Assembly (NCBI GenBank): GCA_019163175.1
Contig: JAFLKN010000015.1
Location: 310,001-374,000 of the forward strand
Source of the DNA: Prolixibacteraceae bacterium
GTDB taxonomy: Bacteria > Bacteroidota > Bacteroidia > Bacteroidales > Prolixibacteraceae
DNA length: 64,000 bases
Reading direction: 5' to 3'
Shown here: positions 1 through 8,612 of the stretch, in pieces
Position numbering within the stretch: the first letter of the stretch is position 1
Layout: every line of letters begins with the position of its first letter
Program-made: the position numbers and the translations under genes
Notes under the pieces: model-generated
What the model was told of the DNA's origin: nothing
The model's database searches: none
What the model saw: the letters and a program-made list of their open reading frames with translations, nothing else

Positions 1-1
1 C

Positions 2-433
2 AACGAAGTCAAGGAAAAATTTCAGGAGAACTGGAAATTGGTAAACAAGTATTATCTGGCTCAAACCACCGCCATTCCTGAAAAAAAAGAAGGCACCATC
101 CGGAGTTGGCTGCGTGAAGAGGCCAACATGAAAATGGTTTCGTACGACCGTGAAGTACCCGGCTCGAAAGAAGCAATTACCGAATACCGAGTGTTAAAGA
201 CTTTTCATTCCATGGCTTTACTCGAGATTAAACTCGATACCGGCCGGAAAAACCAGATACGGATTCATCTTTCGACCATCGGCTGCCCCATTGTTGGCGA
301 TCGCCGCTATAACGATGACGGCAAAACCGTGAACTACATCAAACTTCTATCCTACAAACTCGAATTTACCCATCCGGTTACCAATCAACAACTGGCCTTT
401 AAGCTGCCCATTCCGCCAAGTTTTCAGAGATAA
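2..433 (+). CDS. RluA-family pseudouridine synthase, C-terminal part (5' end outside window)
   Basis: The reading frame is open from base 2 to the TAA at 431-433, so this is the last 143 residues of a gene that starts before the window. The segment TGRKNQIRIHL matches the conserved RNA-binding motif of RluA-type synthases (usually RKHQIRVHL), and it is followed by the family's IVGDRRY-like stretch (GCPIVGDRRYN). Such enzymes convert uridine to pseudouridine in rRNA or tRNA in the cytoplasm. The catalytic HRLD motif would lie upstream and cannot be checked. Which RNA site is modified cannot be told from this part. The gene converges on the purine permease downstream. Confidence 0.85.
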   Translation, partial: NEVKEKFQENWKLVNKYYLAQTTAIPEKKEGTIRSWLREEANMKMVSYDREVPGSKEAITEYRVLKTFHSMALLEIKLDTGRKNQIRIHLSTIGCPIVGDRRYNDDGKTVNYIKLLSYKLEFTHPVTNQQLAFKLPIPPSFQR

Positions 434-464
434 AAAAAGAGGCTGAACTTTGCAGAACAGCCTC
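434..464 (-). terminator. Rho-independent terminator of the purine permease operon
   Basis: Read on the minus strand, a perfect 7-bp stem (GAGGCTG / CAGCCTC, 12-nt loop) is followed directly by a run of T residues. It lies 25 bases past the stop codon of the permease at 489. It also abuts the stop of the convergent pseudouridine synthase but has no T-run in that direction. Confidence 0.85.
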
Positions 465-488
465 CTTAGGGGTATTTCATTTATCCGA

Positions 489-1868
489 TCATCCTTCGGT
501 AAGGAAGACATAACGTATTACTACCAAAGCAAACAAAAGGTACATCATCCAATGTACATTCTTAGCTTTTCCTGTAATCACTTTAAGAATTGTGTAGAAA
601 ATGATACCGGCAGCAACTCCATTGGCGATGCTGTAAGTAAAAGGCATCATGATGATACACATGAATGCTGGCATGCCTTCAGTAAAATCTGAGAAGTCGA
701 TTTCCTTAATGGCCGAAACCATAAGTAAACCTACAATGATCAACGCTGGAGCTGTTGCTGCATTGGGGATCATAGTTGCCAGAGGTGCAAGAATCAGAGC
801 TACCAGAAATAAAATACCGGTAGTTACGGCGGTTAAACCAGTACGTCCACCTTCGCCAATACCGGCAGCACTTTCAACGTAAGCTGTAACAGTGCTGGTT
901 CCCATCAATGCACCAAACGATACACCGAAAGCATCAACCAACATAGCTTTACCAATTTTTGGAGAGTTGCCGTCTTTGTCAATCAATCCGGCTTTATTGG
1001 CTGTACCAACCAATGTTCCGAAAGTATCGAACAATTCAACAAAAGTGAAAGTAAATACAACAGTCCAGATACCCATGCTGAGGGCACCTTTTATATCGAG
1101 TTCGAAAACTGCAAGGTTAGAAAAATCAGGAAGAGAAATGGGAGAAAAACCATCAGCAATTTTGGTAACACCAAATGGAATTCCGATGATTGTTGTTACG
1201 ATAATACCGATGAGCAAGGAGCCCTTTACCCGCAATGCCATTAGCGCAGAGGTAATAGCCAGACCTGCCAGAGTAAGCAACATTGCAGGGTTTTTCAGAC
1301 TGCCCAATCCAATGTTCCATTCAAAAAACAACAGTCCTGACTGACCTTTTGTGGCATTCAGTTTTTCGAGTGTTGGAGGAATCACATTAGCTGACACTGC
1401 CATGATTTCAGAAAGTTTCAGACCAATAATGGTAATAAACAAACCGATACCTACAGTGATTGCTACTTTTAATGAGTGGGGAACTGCAACCACCAAAATC
1501 TGACGAACTTTGGTAATGGTAAGCAGGATAAAAATGATACCTGAAATGAAAACCGCACCCAAAGCAACTCTCCAAGGCATACCCACGCCAGCCAGAGCAA
1601 CAGTTGCAAAGAAGGCATTCAATCCCATACCGGGAGCAAGAGCAATCGGGAAATTGGCAACCAAACCCATTGCTATAGTTACAAAACCTGCAGCAATGGC
1701 AGTAGCGAAGAATACAGCATTCTTATCCATTCCGGTAGCCGAAAGAATATTCGGATTCAGGAAAAGGATATAGGCCATGGTCATGAAGGTAGTGATACCT
1801 GCAATGATCTCGGTACGTACAGTCGTTTTATTCTCCTGTAGCTTAAAAAACTTAGTGATAAATTCCAT
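489..1868 (-). CDS. NCS2-family purine permease, AzgA/PbuG type
   Basis: A 459-residue polytopic inner-membrane protein with about 12-14 hydrophobic segments. It begins with the typical cytosolic stretch (FFKLQENKTTVRTEIIAG) and carries ALAPGMGLNAFF in the third membrane segment and the FVELFDTFGTL motif in the middle, both characteristic of the AzgA-like branch of the NCS2 family (hypoxanthine, guanine and adenine proton symporters). The length is normal for the branch. The gene begins 12 bp after a small outer-membrane channel gene, so the two are probably one operon: channel across the outer membrane, permease across the inner. Substrate choice among purines cannot be read from sequence. 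No purine riboswitch is visible. Confidence 0.88.
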   Translation of the reverse strand: MEFITKFFKLQENKTTVRTEIIAGITTFMTMAYILFLNPNILSATGMDKNAVFFATAIAAGFVTIAMGLVANFPIALAPGMGLNAFFATVALAGVGMPWRVALGAVFISGIIFILLTITKVRQILVVAVPHSLKVAITVGIGLFITIIGLKLSEIMAVSANVIPPTLEKLNATKGQSGLLFFEWNIGLGSLKNPAMLLTLAGLAITSALMALRVKGSLLIGIIVTTIIGIPFGVTKIADGFSPISLPDFSNLAVFELDIKGALSMGIWTVVFTFTFVELFDTFGTLVGTANKAGLIDKDGNSPKIGKAMLVDAFGVSFGALMGTSTVTAYVESAAGIGEGGRTGLTAVTTGILFLVALILAPLATMIPNAATAPALIIVGLLMVSAIKEIDFSDFTEGMPAFMCIIMMPFTYSIANGVAAGIIFYTILKVITGKAKNVHWMMYLLFALVVIRYVFLTEG

Positions 1869-1880
1869 GTTTGGTTATGA

Positions 1881-2570
1881 TTAGAAAGTGTATTTTGCTC
1901 CTAAGGTTGGCATAACTTTAAAACCATCCATTCCGCCAAAATTGTTGCTTAATTCAACCTCTCCCCCAACAGAAAATTTCTTGGTTGCGTTAAACCACAA
2001 TTGTGGTTCAGAAAGAAATACCATTTTGCCAAAAGCTGTTTTTTCTCTCCAAAGGTCAGCGAATCCGGTGAAAGACATTTTCCCTTTTGCAAAATTCACG
2101 TACCAAACACCAGTCAACTGAAAGCTATTTGGGCTGTCGTCCATTGTATTGGCTATATTTTTATACAGTGCTTTCAATGAGAATCCTCTTGAAAAATCAC
2201 TGGCATTCCATGAATAATCAACCCCTGTTAACCACGCATTGCTAATTGAATATGCACCACTTGCGGTTCCGGCTTTCCACTGTCCAAAGCCACCATTGTA
2301 TTCGGCATGCCAGCTGAAAGGTGATTTGCCAAGTTTGAAGCAGCGGGCAATTTCGAAATAAGCCAACGCAGGGCTATTTTCTACTCCACCAACACCATAA
2401 TCGAAATCAATAAAGAAGAAGGTGTTTCCGGTTTTGTCCGGTCTGAACATTTCTACAGTGCTGGTCAAATAACCGCGATCTTTACCCATGTCGTAATGTA
2501 ACTGAACATTCTGACTAAATGCCCCGAAGGCAAATAAACTGGCAATAAAAGCAAGGACTAATTTCTTCAT
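1881..2570 (-). CDS. Small outer-membrane channel, DUF5020/Tsx-like
   Basis: A 229-residue protein with a clear signal peptide (MKKLVLAFIASLFAFGAFSQ) and alternating aromatic/polar beta strands ending in an aromatic residue (LGAKYTF), as expected for an outer-membrane beta barrel. The pattern LHYDMG...MFRPDKTGNTFFFIDFDY near the N-terminus matches Bacteroidota proteins of the DUF5020 family, which resemble the nucleoside channel Tsx. It is the first gene of a two-gene unit with the purine permease, which supports a role in nucleoside or nucleobase passage. The family call is from recognition of the pattern, and the substrate is inferred from the neighbour. Confidence 0.72.
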   Translation of the reverse strand: MKKLVLAFIASLFAFGAFSQNVQLHYDMGKDRGYLTSTVEMFRPDKTGNTFFFIDFDYGVGGVENSPALAYFEIARCFKLGKSPFSWHAEYNGGFGQWKAGTASGAYSISNAWLTGVDYSWNASDFSRGFSLKALYKNIANTMDDSPNSFQLTGVWYVNFAKGKMSFTGFADLWREKTAFGKMVFLSEPQLWFNATKKFSVGGEVELSNNFGGMDGFKVMPTLGAKYTF

Positions 2571-2605
2571 AATTTGATCTTTAAGTTGTAAGGGTTTATG
2601 ATTGT

Positions 2606-2613
2606 CAAAAATA
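2606..2613 (-). promoter_or_regulatory. Possible -7 box for the channel/permease operon
   Basis: On the minus strand this reads TATTTTTG, a perfect match to the Bacteroidota -7 consensus TAnnTTTG, 36 bp before the ATG of the channel gene. No convincing TTTG -33 box is seen at the usual distance, so support is partial. Confidence 0.4.
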
Positions 2614-2845
2614 GTTAAAATCTTAATGTTGATTCTTTATTGTCTATTTTACAGTCTAATTTGTTACCAACAGTTTCTTAACACTTACCCACAATTGAAA
2701 TACAATAGTTTAGCACACTTTGTCTACAAAAGATTGAATTATTTTATATCTTCATCCACCTTTTGCTCTCGAAAATTGTTCCAAATTGAGAATGGAATTT
2801 TCCAGAATGTGTGCTTATTTTAACAACCAACTGAACCAATTTACA

Positions 2846-3730
2846 ATGAAACAGCTTTCAAGAAGACAATTTATTCAGACCGGACTTGTAGGCGCAGCTG
2901 CAATTACAACAGGCTTTTCCAACATGGCCTATGCCAGTTCAAAAAATATCAAAATCGATAAAGTCAAACTGGGCAAAACTGGTCTTGTTGTTCCACGACT
3001 GGCATTGGGTACCGGAAGTCATGGCGGAAATCAATCTTCGGATATGACCCGAATGGGTCTTGAAAATTGGGTAAAAATGGCCCGCTATGCTCACGAAAGA
3101 GGTATGACATTCTATGATGCTGCTGACCTTTATGGTTCTCATCGAAATGTGAAAGAAATCCTCAAAGAAGTTCCCCGCGAAAAGGCAATTCTACTCTCCA
3201 AAATCTGGACACGTCCGGAAAAATGGAATTCTGATACACCTGCGAAAACGATCGACAGGTTCAGAACAGAAACAGGTTCGGACTATTTCGACATTCTGTT
3301 GCTGCACTGTATGACCAATGCAAAGTGGCAGGAAGAGAAAAAACCCTATATCGAAGCGCTTTCTGAAGCCAAACAAAAAGGAATTATAAAAACGGTTGGT
3401 GTTTCGTGCCATAATTTTGAAGCATTGAAACTCGCTGTTGAAGATCCCTGGGTTGACGTGATACTTGCACGCATCAATCCCGAAGGGCTTGTTATGGATG
3501 CCTCATCAGATGAAGTGATGGCTGTACTTAAAAAAGCACATGACAGCGGAAAAGGAATTATTGGGATGAAGATATTTGGTGAAGGGAAAATGACCGAAGA
3601 AAGCCGTCGCGAACAATCGCTGAAATATGTGATTGGCAGCAAAAATGTTGACTGTATGACCATTGGAATGACAACAGTTGAACAGATTGATGAGGCGGTA
3701 AACAGTATTATGCGTATTGTGAAAGGATAA
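2846..3730 (+). CDS. Tat-exported aldo/keto reductase
   Basis: The start at 2846 is chosen because it begins exactly at a twin-arginine signal (MKQLSRRQFIQTGLVGAAA, cleavage near AYA-SS); an upstream in-frame ATG at 2786 would add an unrelated leader. The mature part has the aldo/keto reductase pattern: VKLGKTGLVVPRLALGTG, the Asp/Tyr of the catalytic tetrad in TFYDAADLYG, the Lys in LLSKIWT and the His in LLLHCM. It reduces carbonyls or oxidises alcohols with a nicotinamide cofactor, here probably in the periplasm. About 294 residues, slightly short but complete. The substrate is unknown, and neighbours give no clear hint. Confidence 0.85.
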   Translation: MKQLSRRQFIQTGLVGAAAITTGFSNMAYASSKNIKIDKVKLGKTGLVVPRLALGTGSHGGNQSSDMTRMGLENWVKMARYAHERGMTFYDAADLYGSHRNVKEILKEVPREKAILLSKIWTRPEKWNSDTPAKTIDRFRTETGSDYFDILLLHCMTNAKWQEEKKPYIEALSEAKQKGIIKTVGVSCHNFEALKLAVEDPWVDVILARINPEGLVMDASSDEVMAVLKKAHDSGKGIIGMKIFGEGKMTEESRREQSLKYVIGSKNVDCMTIGMTTVEQIDEAVNSIMRIVKG

Positions 3731-3820
3731 ACTCACTCCCACCCAAAGAGATTGATTTTTGCCTGTAACCAGCACCGGAATGTTTACAACCCGAAACAAC
3801 TAACTTGAAAATTACAAAAT

Positions 3821-5461
3821 ATGAACCGTGACAAATTAATTGGGCTGTATGCCCAAACCTTCAGGGAAAATTGGTCGTTACCCGCATTTTCAGATTATCA
3901 GGGATCAACAACCACGTATGGCGAAGCAGCCCAGATCATCAGGCAAATTCACTATTATTTTCGCGAATCGGGCATTTCTAAAGGTGATAAAATTGCCATA
4001 CTTGGGCGCAATTCATCCAATTGGGCTATTGCGTTTTTAGCGGTCTCAGGCTATGGAGCTGTTTCGGTTCCTGTTTTACCCGATTTTAATCCTGAAGATA
4101 TTCATCATATACTCAACCATTCCGAGTCAGTATTTCTTTTTGCTGCTGATGGTCTGTTCGAAAAAATGGAAGTTGCTAAAATCCCACAAATAGCCGGAAT
4201 TGTAAGCCTGACTAACTTTTCTGCCTTGTCATTTAAAAATCAGGAAGAAAAAGACAAATGGACACAATGCTTTTCATCGGAATACGCCGGGAAATCGAGT
4301 CCAAATAATTTCGAGCTAGATGAATATGAAAACGATGAACTGAGCGTAATTTCATACACCAGCGGCACTTCCGGATTTACAAAAGGCGTAATGATTCCGG
4401 CACGCAGCTTATTGTCGAACATTGTTTATGCACAGGATCATATGCCACTAAAAGCTGGCGACCGGATTGTTTCTTTTTTGCCTATGGCTCATGTTTTCGG
4501 CTTGTTATTCGAGTTTTTGTTCCCGGTTTCAGTGGGTTGCCATGTTTCATTCCTGACCAAACCACCAACACCTCAATTGATAATTAAAGCTTTTCAGGAC
4601 GTTAAGCCCAACCTGATTTTGTCGGTTCCGTTGGTCATCGAAAAAATTTACCGAAAACGAATTCTACCGGCGCTCGAAAAACCAGCGCTTAAATTTCTGC
4701 TGAAAGTTCCGGGAATACAGCAGCTACTTTTCAAAAAAGTCAGGGCTAGTTTAGTCGAAACTTTCGGAGGAAATTTCCATGAAATTGTGATTGGTGGTGC
4801 ACCACTAAATAACGAGGTTGAAACTTTCTTCCGGAAAATCAAATTTCCGTTTACAATCGGATATGGAATGACTGAATGTGGCCCGCTGATTTCGTATGAA
4901 CCTTCATCAACATTCCGCCCTTCATCGGCCGGGAAACTGGTTGACCGGATGGAAGTTCGTATCGATTCGAACGATCCGTTCAACGAAGTGGGTGAAATTC
5001 TGGTAAGGGGCACCAATGTGATGATGGGCTACTACAAAAATGAAAAAGCCACTGCAGATGCTATTGATAGCGAAGGCTGGTTGCACACCGGCGACCTCGG
5101 AATTATTGATGCTGATGATTTTATTTACATTCGGGGACGTTGCAAAAACATGCTACTCGGTCCATCTGGTCAGAATATTTATCCGGAAGAAATGGAAGCC
5201 AAACTGAACAATTATCCTTTTGTTCTGGAATGCGTAATTACGGAACGCGACAGTAAATTGGTTGCATTTGTTTATCCTGATCCCGAAATGATAGAAGCTG
5301 AAAAGCCGGATGAAAATCGATTAAAGCAAATTATGACCGAAAACTGTAAACATGTGAACCGGGAACTACCCAAATACGCGCAACTGAGTTCTATTATTTT
5401 GGTCGACAAAGAATTTGAGAAGACGCCAAAACGGAACATCAAAAGGTATTTGTACACTTAA
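3821..5461 (+). CDS. AMP-forming acyl-CoA ligase (long-chain fatty acid type)
   Basis: A 546-residue adenylate-forming enzyme. The P-loop-like motif ISYTSGTSGFTKGV (about residues 177-190), the VIGGAPL segment, the adenine-binding IGYGMTECGP, and the GWLHTGDLG hinge region are all present and in order. It activates a fatty acid with ATP and joins it to CoA. The C-terminal catalytic lysine region reads EKTPKRNIKRYLY, close to the family pattern. No transmembrane segment is obvious. The gene stands alone, 90 bp after the reductase, and ends in a strong hairpin terminator. Chain-length preference is not predictable. Confidence 0.87.
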   Translation: MNRDKLIGLYAQTFRENWSLPAFSDYQGSTTTYGEAAQIIRQIHYYFRESGISKGDKIAILGRNSSNWAIAFLAVSGYGAVSVPVLPDFNPEDIHHILNHSESVFLFAADGLFEKMEVAKIPQIAGIVSLTNFSALSFKNQEEKDKWTQCFSSEYAGKSSPNNFELDEYENDELSVISYTSGTSGFTKGVMIPARSLLSNIVYAQDHMPLKAGDRIVSFLPMAHVFGLLFEFLFPVSVGCHVSFLTKPPTPQLIIKAFQDVKPNLILSVPLVIEKIYRKRILPALEKPALKFLLKVPGIQQLLFKKVRASLVETFGGNFHEIVIGGAPLNNEVETFFRKIKFPFTIGYGMTECGPLISYEPSSTFRPSSAGKLVDRMEVRIDSNDPFNEVGEILVRGTNVMMGYYKNEKATADAIDSEGWLHTGDLGIIDADDFIYIRGRCKNMLLGPSGQNIYPEEMEAKLNNYPFVLECVITERDSKLVAFVYPDPEMIEAEKPDENRLKQIMTENCKHVNRELPKYAQLSSIILVDKEFEKTPKRNIKRYLYT

Positions 5462-5480
5462 ACTGCACTGCAACACAGTT

Positions 5481-5519
5481 AAAAAATGCCCGGAAGAACT
5501 TATTTTCCGGGCATTTTTC
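5481..5519. terminator. Bidirectional terminator between acyl-CoA ligase and zinc operon
   Basis: A hairpin with stem AATGCCCGGAA / TTCCGGGCATT flanked by A6 on the left and T5 on the right. It sits between two convergent genes and can serve both strands. Confidence 0.85.
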
Positions 5520-5537
5520 TTTATTGTTGGTAGAAAT

Positions 5538-5726
5538 CTATTCTTCCCGCTTAATCTTTTTCATAGGTTTTATGGGTACAACAACAATCTCGTACCGGCA
5601 CTCCGGGCAGATATAAGCTTCGCAACCGGTGCAGCCGAAGCAGTTGCTGCACGAACGATCCAACTGTTTCTTATCCCAGGTTTTTCCACAGTGGTCGCAG
5701 GTAACGTCTGTACTTTTTTGCTCCAT
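5538..5726 (-). CDS. 62-residue zinc-ribbon-like protein with four CxxC motifs
   Basis: A small soluble protein with eight cysteines arranged as four CxxC pairs (C10/C13, C26/C29, C32/C35, C40/C43), enough for two zinc sites, and a basic tail (KPMKKIKREE). I do not recognise a named family. It starts 11 bp after the ABC permease and is the last gene of the zinc-type uptake operon, so it may be a zinc-binding partner, sensor or allocation factor; this is inferred from position and cysteine content. The ORF opposite (5415-5741, plus strand) is an antisense shadow. Confidence 0.7.
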   Translation of the reverse strand: MEQKSTDVTCDHCGKTWDKKQLDRSCSNCFGCTGCEAYICPECRYEIVVVPIKPMKKIKREE

Positions 5727-5737
5727 ACCTATTTAAT

Positions 5738-6553
5738 TTAACTACGGATGAAAGCTTTGATCAGCTTAACCAATCCGAAAAGTACAACCTGAGTAAAAAT
5801 AATGGTTGCTCCTGAAGGAATATCAGCAAAGTAGGAAATAAGCAATCCGATGAAAGAGGCCAGAAAAGCAAATCCTACCGAATAAAACATCATTCGTCCA
5901 AATTCGCGGGTAAGCACGTTGGCAGTAGCTTGAGGAATGGTCAGCAAGGACAAAATCAGGATAATCCCGACCACTCGAATGTTTAAAACAATGGTCAGCG
6001 AAATCAGGATCATCAGCAAATAGTTGAACAGATTTACCGGCAGATCAGAAGTTTTTGCAAAATCCTCGTCGAATGAAATGTACAGAATGGTTCGGTAAAA
6101 CAGGGTGAAGAATAGCACAATGATTAAAGCCAATGCCAGCATAAGCCAGATCTCACCAGTTGAAACCGTGAGTATGCTACCAAACAGATAACTCAATAAA
6201 TTGGGTGCATATCCCGGAGTGAGGTAGACAAAAATAATTCCGATAGCCATTCCGAGCGACCACCAAATGGCAATCGACGAATCTTCGCGAACTTTTCCTC
6301 TACTGCTGAAAAGCTGAATTCCCATTCCGGAGAGTATAGAAAAAATAGCCGCACCAACCAGCGGATTGATGCCCAGGTAATAACCCATTCCGATTCCACC
6401 AAACGACGCATGGGTAATTCCGCCGCTGATAAATACAATTCGGCGCGAAACGATGTACGTACCGACAATTCCGCATGAAACAGCTGCCAGAAGCGATGCC
6501 AGAAAAGCATTCACAAAAAAGTCATACGAAAACAACTCAATGATGGTGTCCAT
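5738..6553 (-). CDS. znuB: Metal ABC transporter permease (ZnuB/ABC-3 family)
   Basis: A 271-residue membrane protein with about 8-9 hydrophobic helices. The ISGGITHASFGGIGMGYYLG segment is the hallmark of the ABC-3 permeases of zinc and manganese importers. The ATG lies inside the end of the ATPase gene (17-bp overlap), showing translational coupling. It forms the inner-membrane channel of the system whose binding protein and ATPase are encoded just upstream. Zinc rather than manganese is inferred from the histidine-rich partners. Confidence 0.88.
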   Translation of the reverse strand: MDTIIELFSYDFFVNAFLASLLAAVSCGIVGTYIVSRRIVFISGGITHASFGGIGMGYYLGINPLVGAAIFSILSGMGIQLFSSRGKVREDSSIAIWWSLGMAIGIIFVYLTPGYAPNLLSYLFGSILTVSTGEIWLMLALALIIVLFFTLFYRTILYISFDEDFAKTSDLPVNLFNYLLMILISLTIVLNIRVVGIILILSLLTIPQATANVLTREFGRMMFYSVGFAFLASFIGLLISYFADIPSGATIIFTQVVLFGLVKLIKAFIRS

Positions 6554-7304
6554 GGTGTTCGTGTTCGTCGTGTAATTTCAATACGGTATGCGGAATATTT
6601 CCGTGGGTAATTATTTGCAGCGGACAATTGTACGATGCCAATTGCTCTTCGCTGATGATGTTGCTTGGGTGATGGTGCAAATGCCGGTTTACGCAGGCAA
6701 TCGTTTTTACAAAAAACGAAATGGTACCTACGTCATGCGAAATCAACAGAATAGCCATTTGCTCATTCAATTCTTTCAACTTCAAGTAAAGCTCGCCCTC
6801 AAAATTGTTGTCAACATAAGTGCTTGGTTCGTCCAACACCAACAATTCGGGCTCATTCATAAGTGCCCTGCACAAAAAAACACGTTGCATTTGCCCTCCT
6901 GAAAGTTCCCCGATAGCCTTATTCCGGATATGTGAAATTCCCATTTCTGCCAGCAACGACTCGGCCTTTTCTTTTTCAGCTGAATTTTTGTGAAACGACG
7001 AAAACAGCGCCGAGTTGGCTTTTCCGGAGCGAACCACATCAATTACCGAAATTGGGAATCGTTTGTCGATTTGGTTCACCTGGGGCAAATAACCAATATT
7101 GGTTTTGCTGATGTGTAAAATAAGTTCGCCCGAGGTGGGTTTTATCAGGCCTAGTATGGTTTTTATCAAGGTTGTTTTACCACCACCATTGGGGCCTATA
7201 ACGCCAATAAAGTCGCCCGAAAAAACTTCCATGTTCACATTTTCGAGAACCACATTCCCGTCGTATCCGGCTGAAAGATTTTTTATTTCAAGCAGTTTTT
7301 TCAT
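6537..7304 (-). CDS. znuC: Metal ABC transporter ATP-binding protein with His-rich tail
   Basis: A 255-residue ABC ATPase: Walker A GPNGGGKT (residues 37-44), Q-loop near GYLPQVN, signature LSGGQMQR, Walker B LLVLDEPS and the switch histidine in LLISHDVG. It energises zinc-type uptake with the adjacent permease and binding protein. The C-terminus ends in HDEHEHHGHHH, a metal-binding tail that the core ABC fold does not need and that suggests metal sensing or buffering by the ATPase. Start and stop overlap its neighbours (ATGA with the binding protein, 17 bp with the permease). Confidence 0.9.
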   Translation of the reverse strand: MKKLLEIKNLSAGYDGNVVLENVNMEVFSGDFIGVIGPNGGGKTTLIKTILGLIKPTSGELILHISKTNIGYLPQVNQIDKRFPISVIDVVRSGKANSALFSSFHKNSAEKEKAESLLAEMGISHIRNKAIGELSGGQMQRVFLCRALMNEPELLVLDEPSTYVDNNFEGELYLKLKELNEQMAILLISHDVGTISFFVKTIACVNRHLHHHPSNIISEEQLASYNCPLQIITHGNIPHTVLKLHDEHEHHGHHH

Positions 7305-8170
7305 TTTTGAGCTGCTATTTTTTCGGTAATATCCAGCATTTGTTTTTCCCAGTCATAATCGAGCGGATCGATAATCATTACCTCTCCGCCAATTTCACGT
7401 GAGAGTTGAAGCGCATTTTCCGAATCAAACTCTTTCTGAATAAAAATTACCCTGATATTTTGTTCACGCGCCAGGTCAACTATGGCTTTCATGTGTTTGG
7501 GCGAAGGTTCTTTTCCATCCAGTTCAAGCGGCGTTTGCTTCAGGTTAAACTGACGGGCGTAATAACCCAGCGCCGGATGAAAAATCAGAATATTCCGATT
7601 TGTTAAAGGAGCAAGTTTCTGATCGATCTGAGCCGAAAGCGAATCGATTTTTGCAATAAACTGCGAATAGTTTTCAGCAAAAATAGCAGTGTGTTCCGGG
7701 AAATTGGCTTTTAAGGCCGTCAATGTATTTTGAGCAATGGTTTTAACTTCCGCAGGAGCCAACCAAACATGCGGATCAAACGCTTCGGCATGATCATGCC
7801 CGTGATCATGTCCCTCTTCTTCGCATTCGCTTCCGGCAATCGGAACAATTCCTTCCGAGCTATTTACGATGTGCATTTCTTTATTGGTTTCGGCCATTTT
7901 TTCTTTCCAGGCATCTTCGAAGGTAAGTAAACCTATCTGCAACCAAACTTTCGATTTGGCCAGATCTTTCATCTGCGAAGGAAGTATTTCATAATTGTGC
8001 GGACTGGAACCCGGCGGAACCAGCACATTTACTTGTACCAGATTTCCGGCAATTTGTTCGATAAAATATTTTTGCGGAAGAATACTCACCGAAACCATAT
8101 TCGATGTTTCCTTAGGTTTGGACTGACATGCAAATAAAATAACAACAAGCAGATATGCGAAATTCTTCAT
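7301..8170 (-). CDS. znuA: Zinc-type ABC transporter substrate-binding lipoprotein
   Basis: A 289-residue cluster A-I binding protein with a lipoprotein signal (VVILFAC, lipidated Cys15). Metal-ligand histidines are expected in PPGSSPHNYE, AFDPHVWL and ILIFHPALGYYA, and the final acidic ligand near MIIDPL. A charged His-rich loop (EEEGHDHGHDHAE, around residue 120) is typical of zinc-specific members. It captures the metal in the periplasm and hands it to the permease. It is the first gene of the four-gene operon, whose promoter has a perfect -7 box 39 bp upstream. Confidence 0.9.
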   Translation of the reverse strand: MKNFAYLLVVILFACQSKPKETSNMVSVSILPQKYFIEQIAGNLVQVNVLVPPGSSPHNYEILPSQMKDLAKSKVWLQIGLLTFEDAWKEKMAETNKEMHIVNSSEGIVPIAGSECEEEGHDHGHDHAEAFDPHVWLAPAEVKTIAQNTLTALKANFPEHTAIFAENYSQFIAKIDSLSAQIDQKLAPLTNRNILIFHPALGYYARQFNLKQTPLELDGKEPSPKHMKAIVDLAREQNIRVIFIQKEFDSENALQLSREIGGEVMIIDPLDYDWEKQMLDITEKIAAQK

Positions 8171-8208
8171 ATTCGATTTGACTGTGAAGCGATTTAAACA
8201 TTTTATAC

Positions 8209-8216
8209 CAAAGATA
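8209..8216 (-). promoter_or_regulatory. -7 box of the zinc uptake operon
   Basis: Minus-strand TATCTTTG matches the Bacteroidota -7 consensus TAnnTTTG exactly, 39 bp before the binding-protein ATG. A -33 TTTG at normal spacing is not obvious. I could not identify a convincing Zur palindrome here. Confidence 0.5.
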
Positions 8217-8340
8217 GTTCGATTTCCGGATTAAGAAGAATAAAATAGTGATTGGTGCTTATTAATTGTAGTGGATGATTGTTCTAAATGACCGAATGAA
8301 AATCTTAGACTTTTCATGTCGCACTGCCTACTGCGGCTGA

Positions 8341-8607
8341 TTATTGAACACTTTTCTTTTTCTTCGGCGGAACCGGATCATAGCCATGTGTACCCCAGGG
8401 ATGGCATTTGGAGATACGTTTGGTCCCCAGCCAAAATCCTTTAAAAGGGCCGTGAATTTTTATGGCATCAATGGCGTATTGTGAGCAGGTAGGTTCGTGC
8501 CGACACGATGGAGATGTCAGCGGAGAAATTGCATATTTATAAAAATACACAGGAACCATTAATATCCAGCCCAATACCTTCAATATGAATCTCAAAACAG
8601 CTTTCAT
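8341..8607 (-). CDS. yidD: YidD membrane protein insertion efficiency factor
   Basis: An 88-residue protein with an N-terminal amphipathic/hydrophobic segment followed by the diagnostic YidD core: YKYAISPL, CRHEPTCSQYAIDAI, and the KCHPWGTHGYDPVP signature. It acts at the inner membrane and helps YidC-dependent insertion. Length and motifs are standard. Unlike in many bacteria it is not next to rnpA or yidC. A perfect -7 box lies only 6 bp upstream of the ATG, so the transcript may have little or no leader. Confidence 0.93.
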   Translation of the reverse strand: MKAVLRFILKVLGWILMVPVYFYKYAISPLTSPSCRHEPTCSQYAIDAIKIHGPFKGFWLGTKRISKCHPWGTHGYDPVPPKKKKSVQ

Positions 8608-8612
8608 ACGGT

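Noticed and set aside
2602-2823. 73-codon plus-strand ORF upstream of the aldo/keto reductase
   Set aside because: It lies in an AT-rich intergenic region, overlaps the promoter area of the divergent channel gene and has no recognisable domain; the leucine/phenylalanine richness reflects base composition.
5415-5741. 108-codon plus-strand ORF over the small cysteine-rich gene
   Set aside because: It runs through the bidirectional terminator and antisense to the four-CxxC protein, whose regular CxxC spacing is clearly the coding strand.
8171-8340. Zur-box operator for the zinc operon
   Set aside because: I looked for an inverted repeat around the -7 box and found none convincing.
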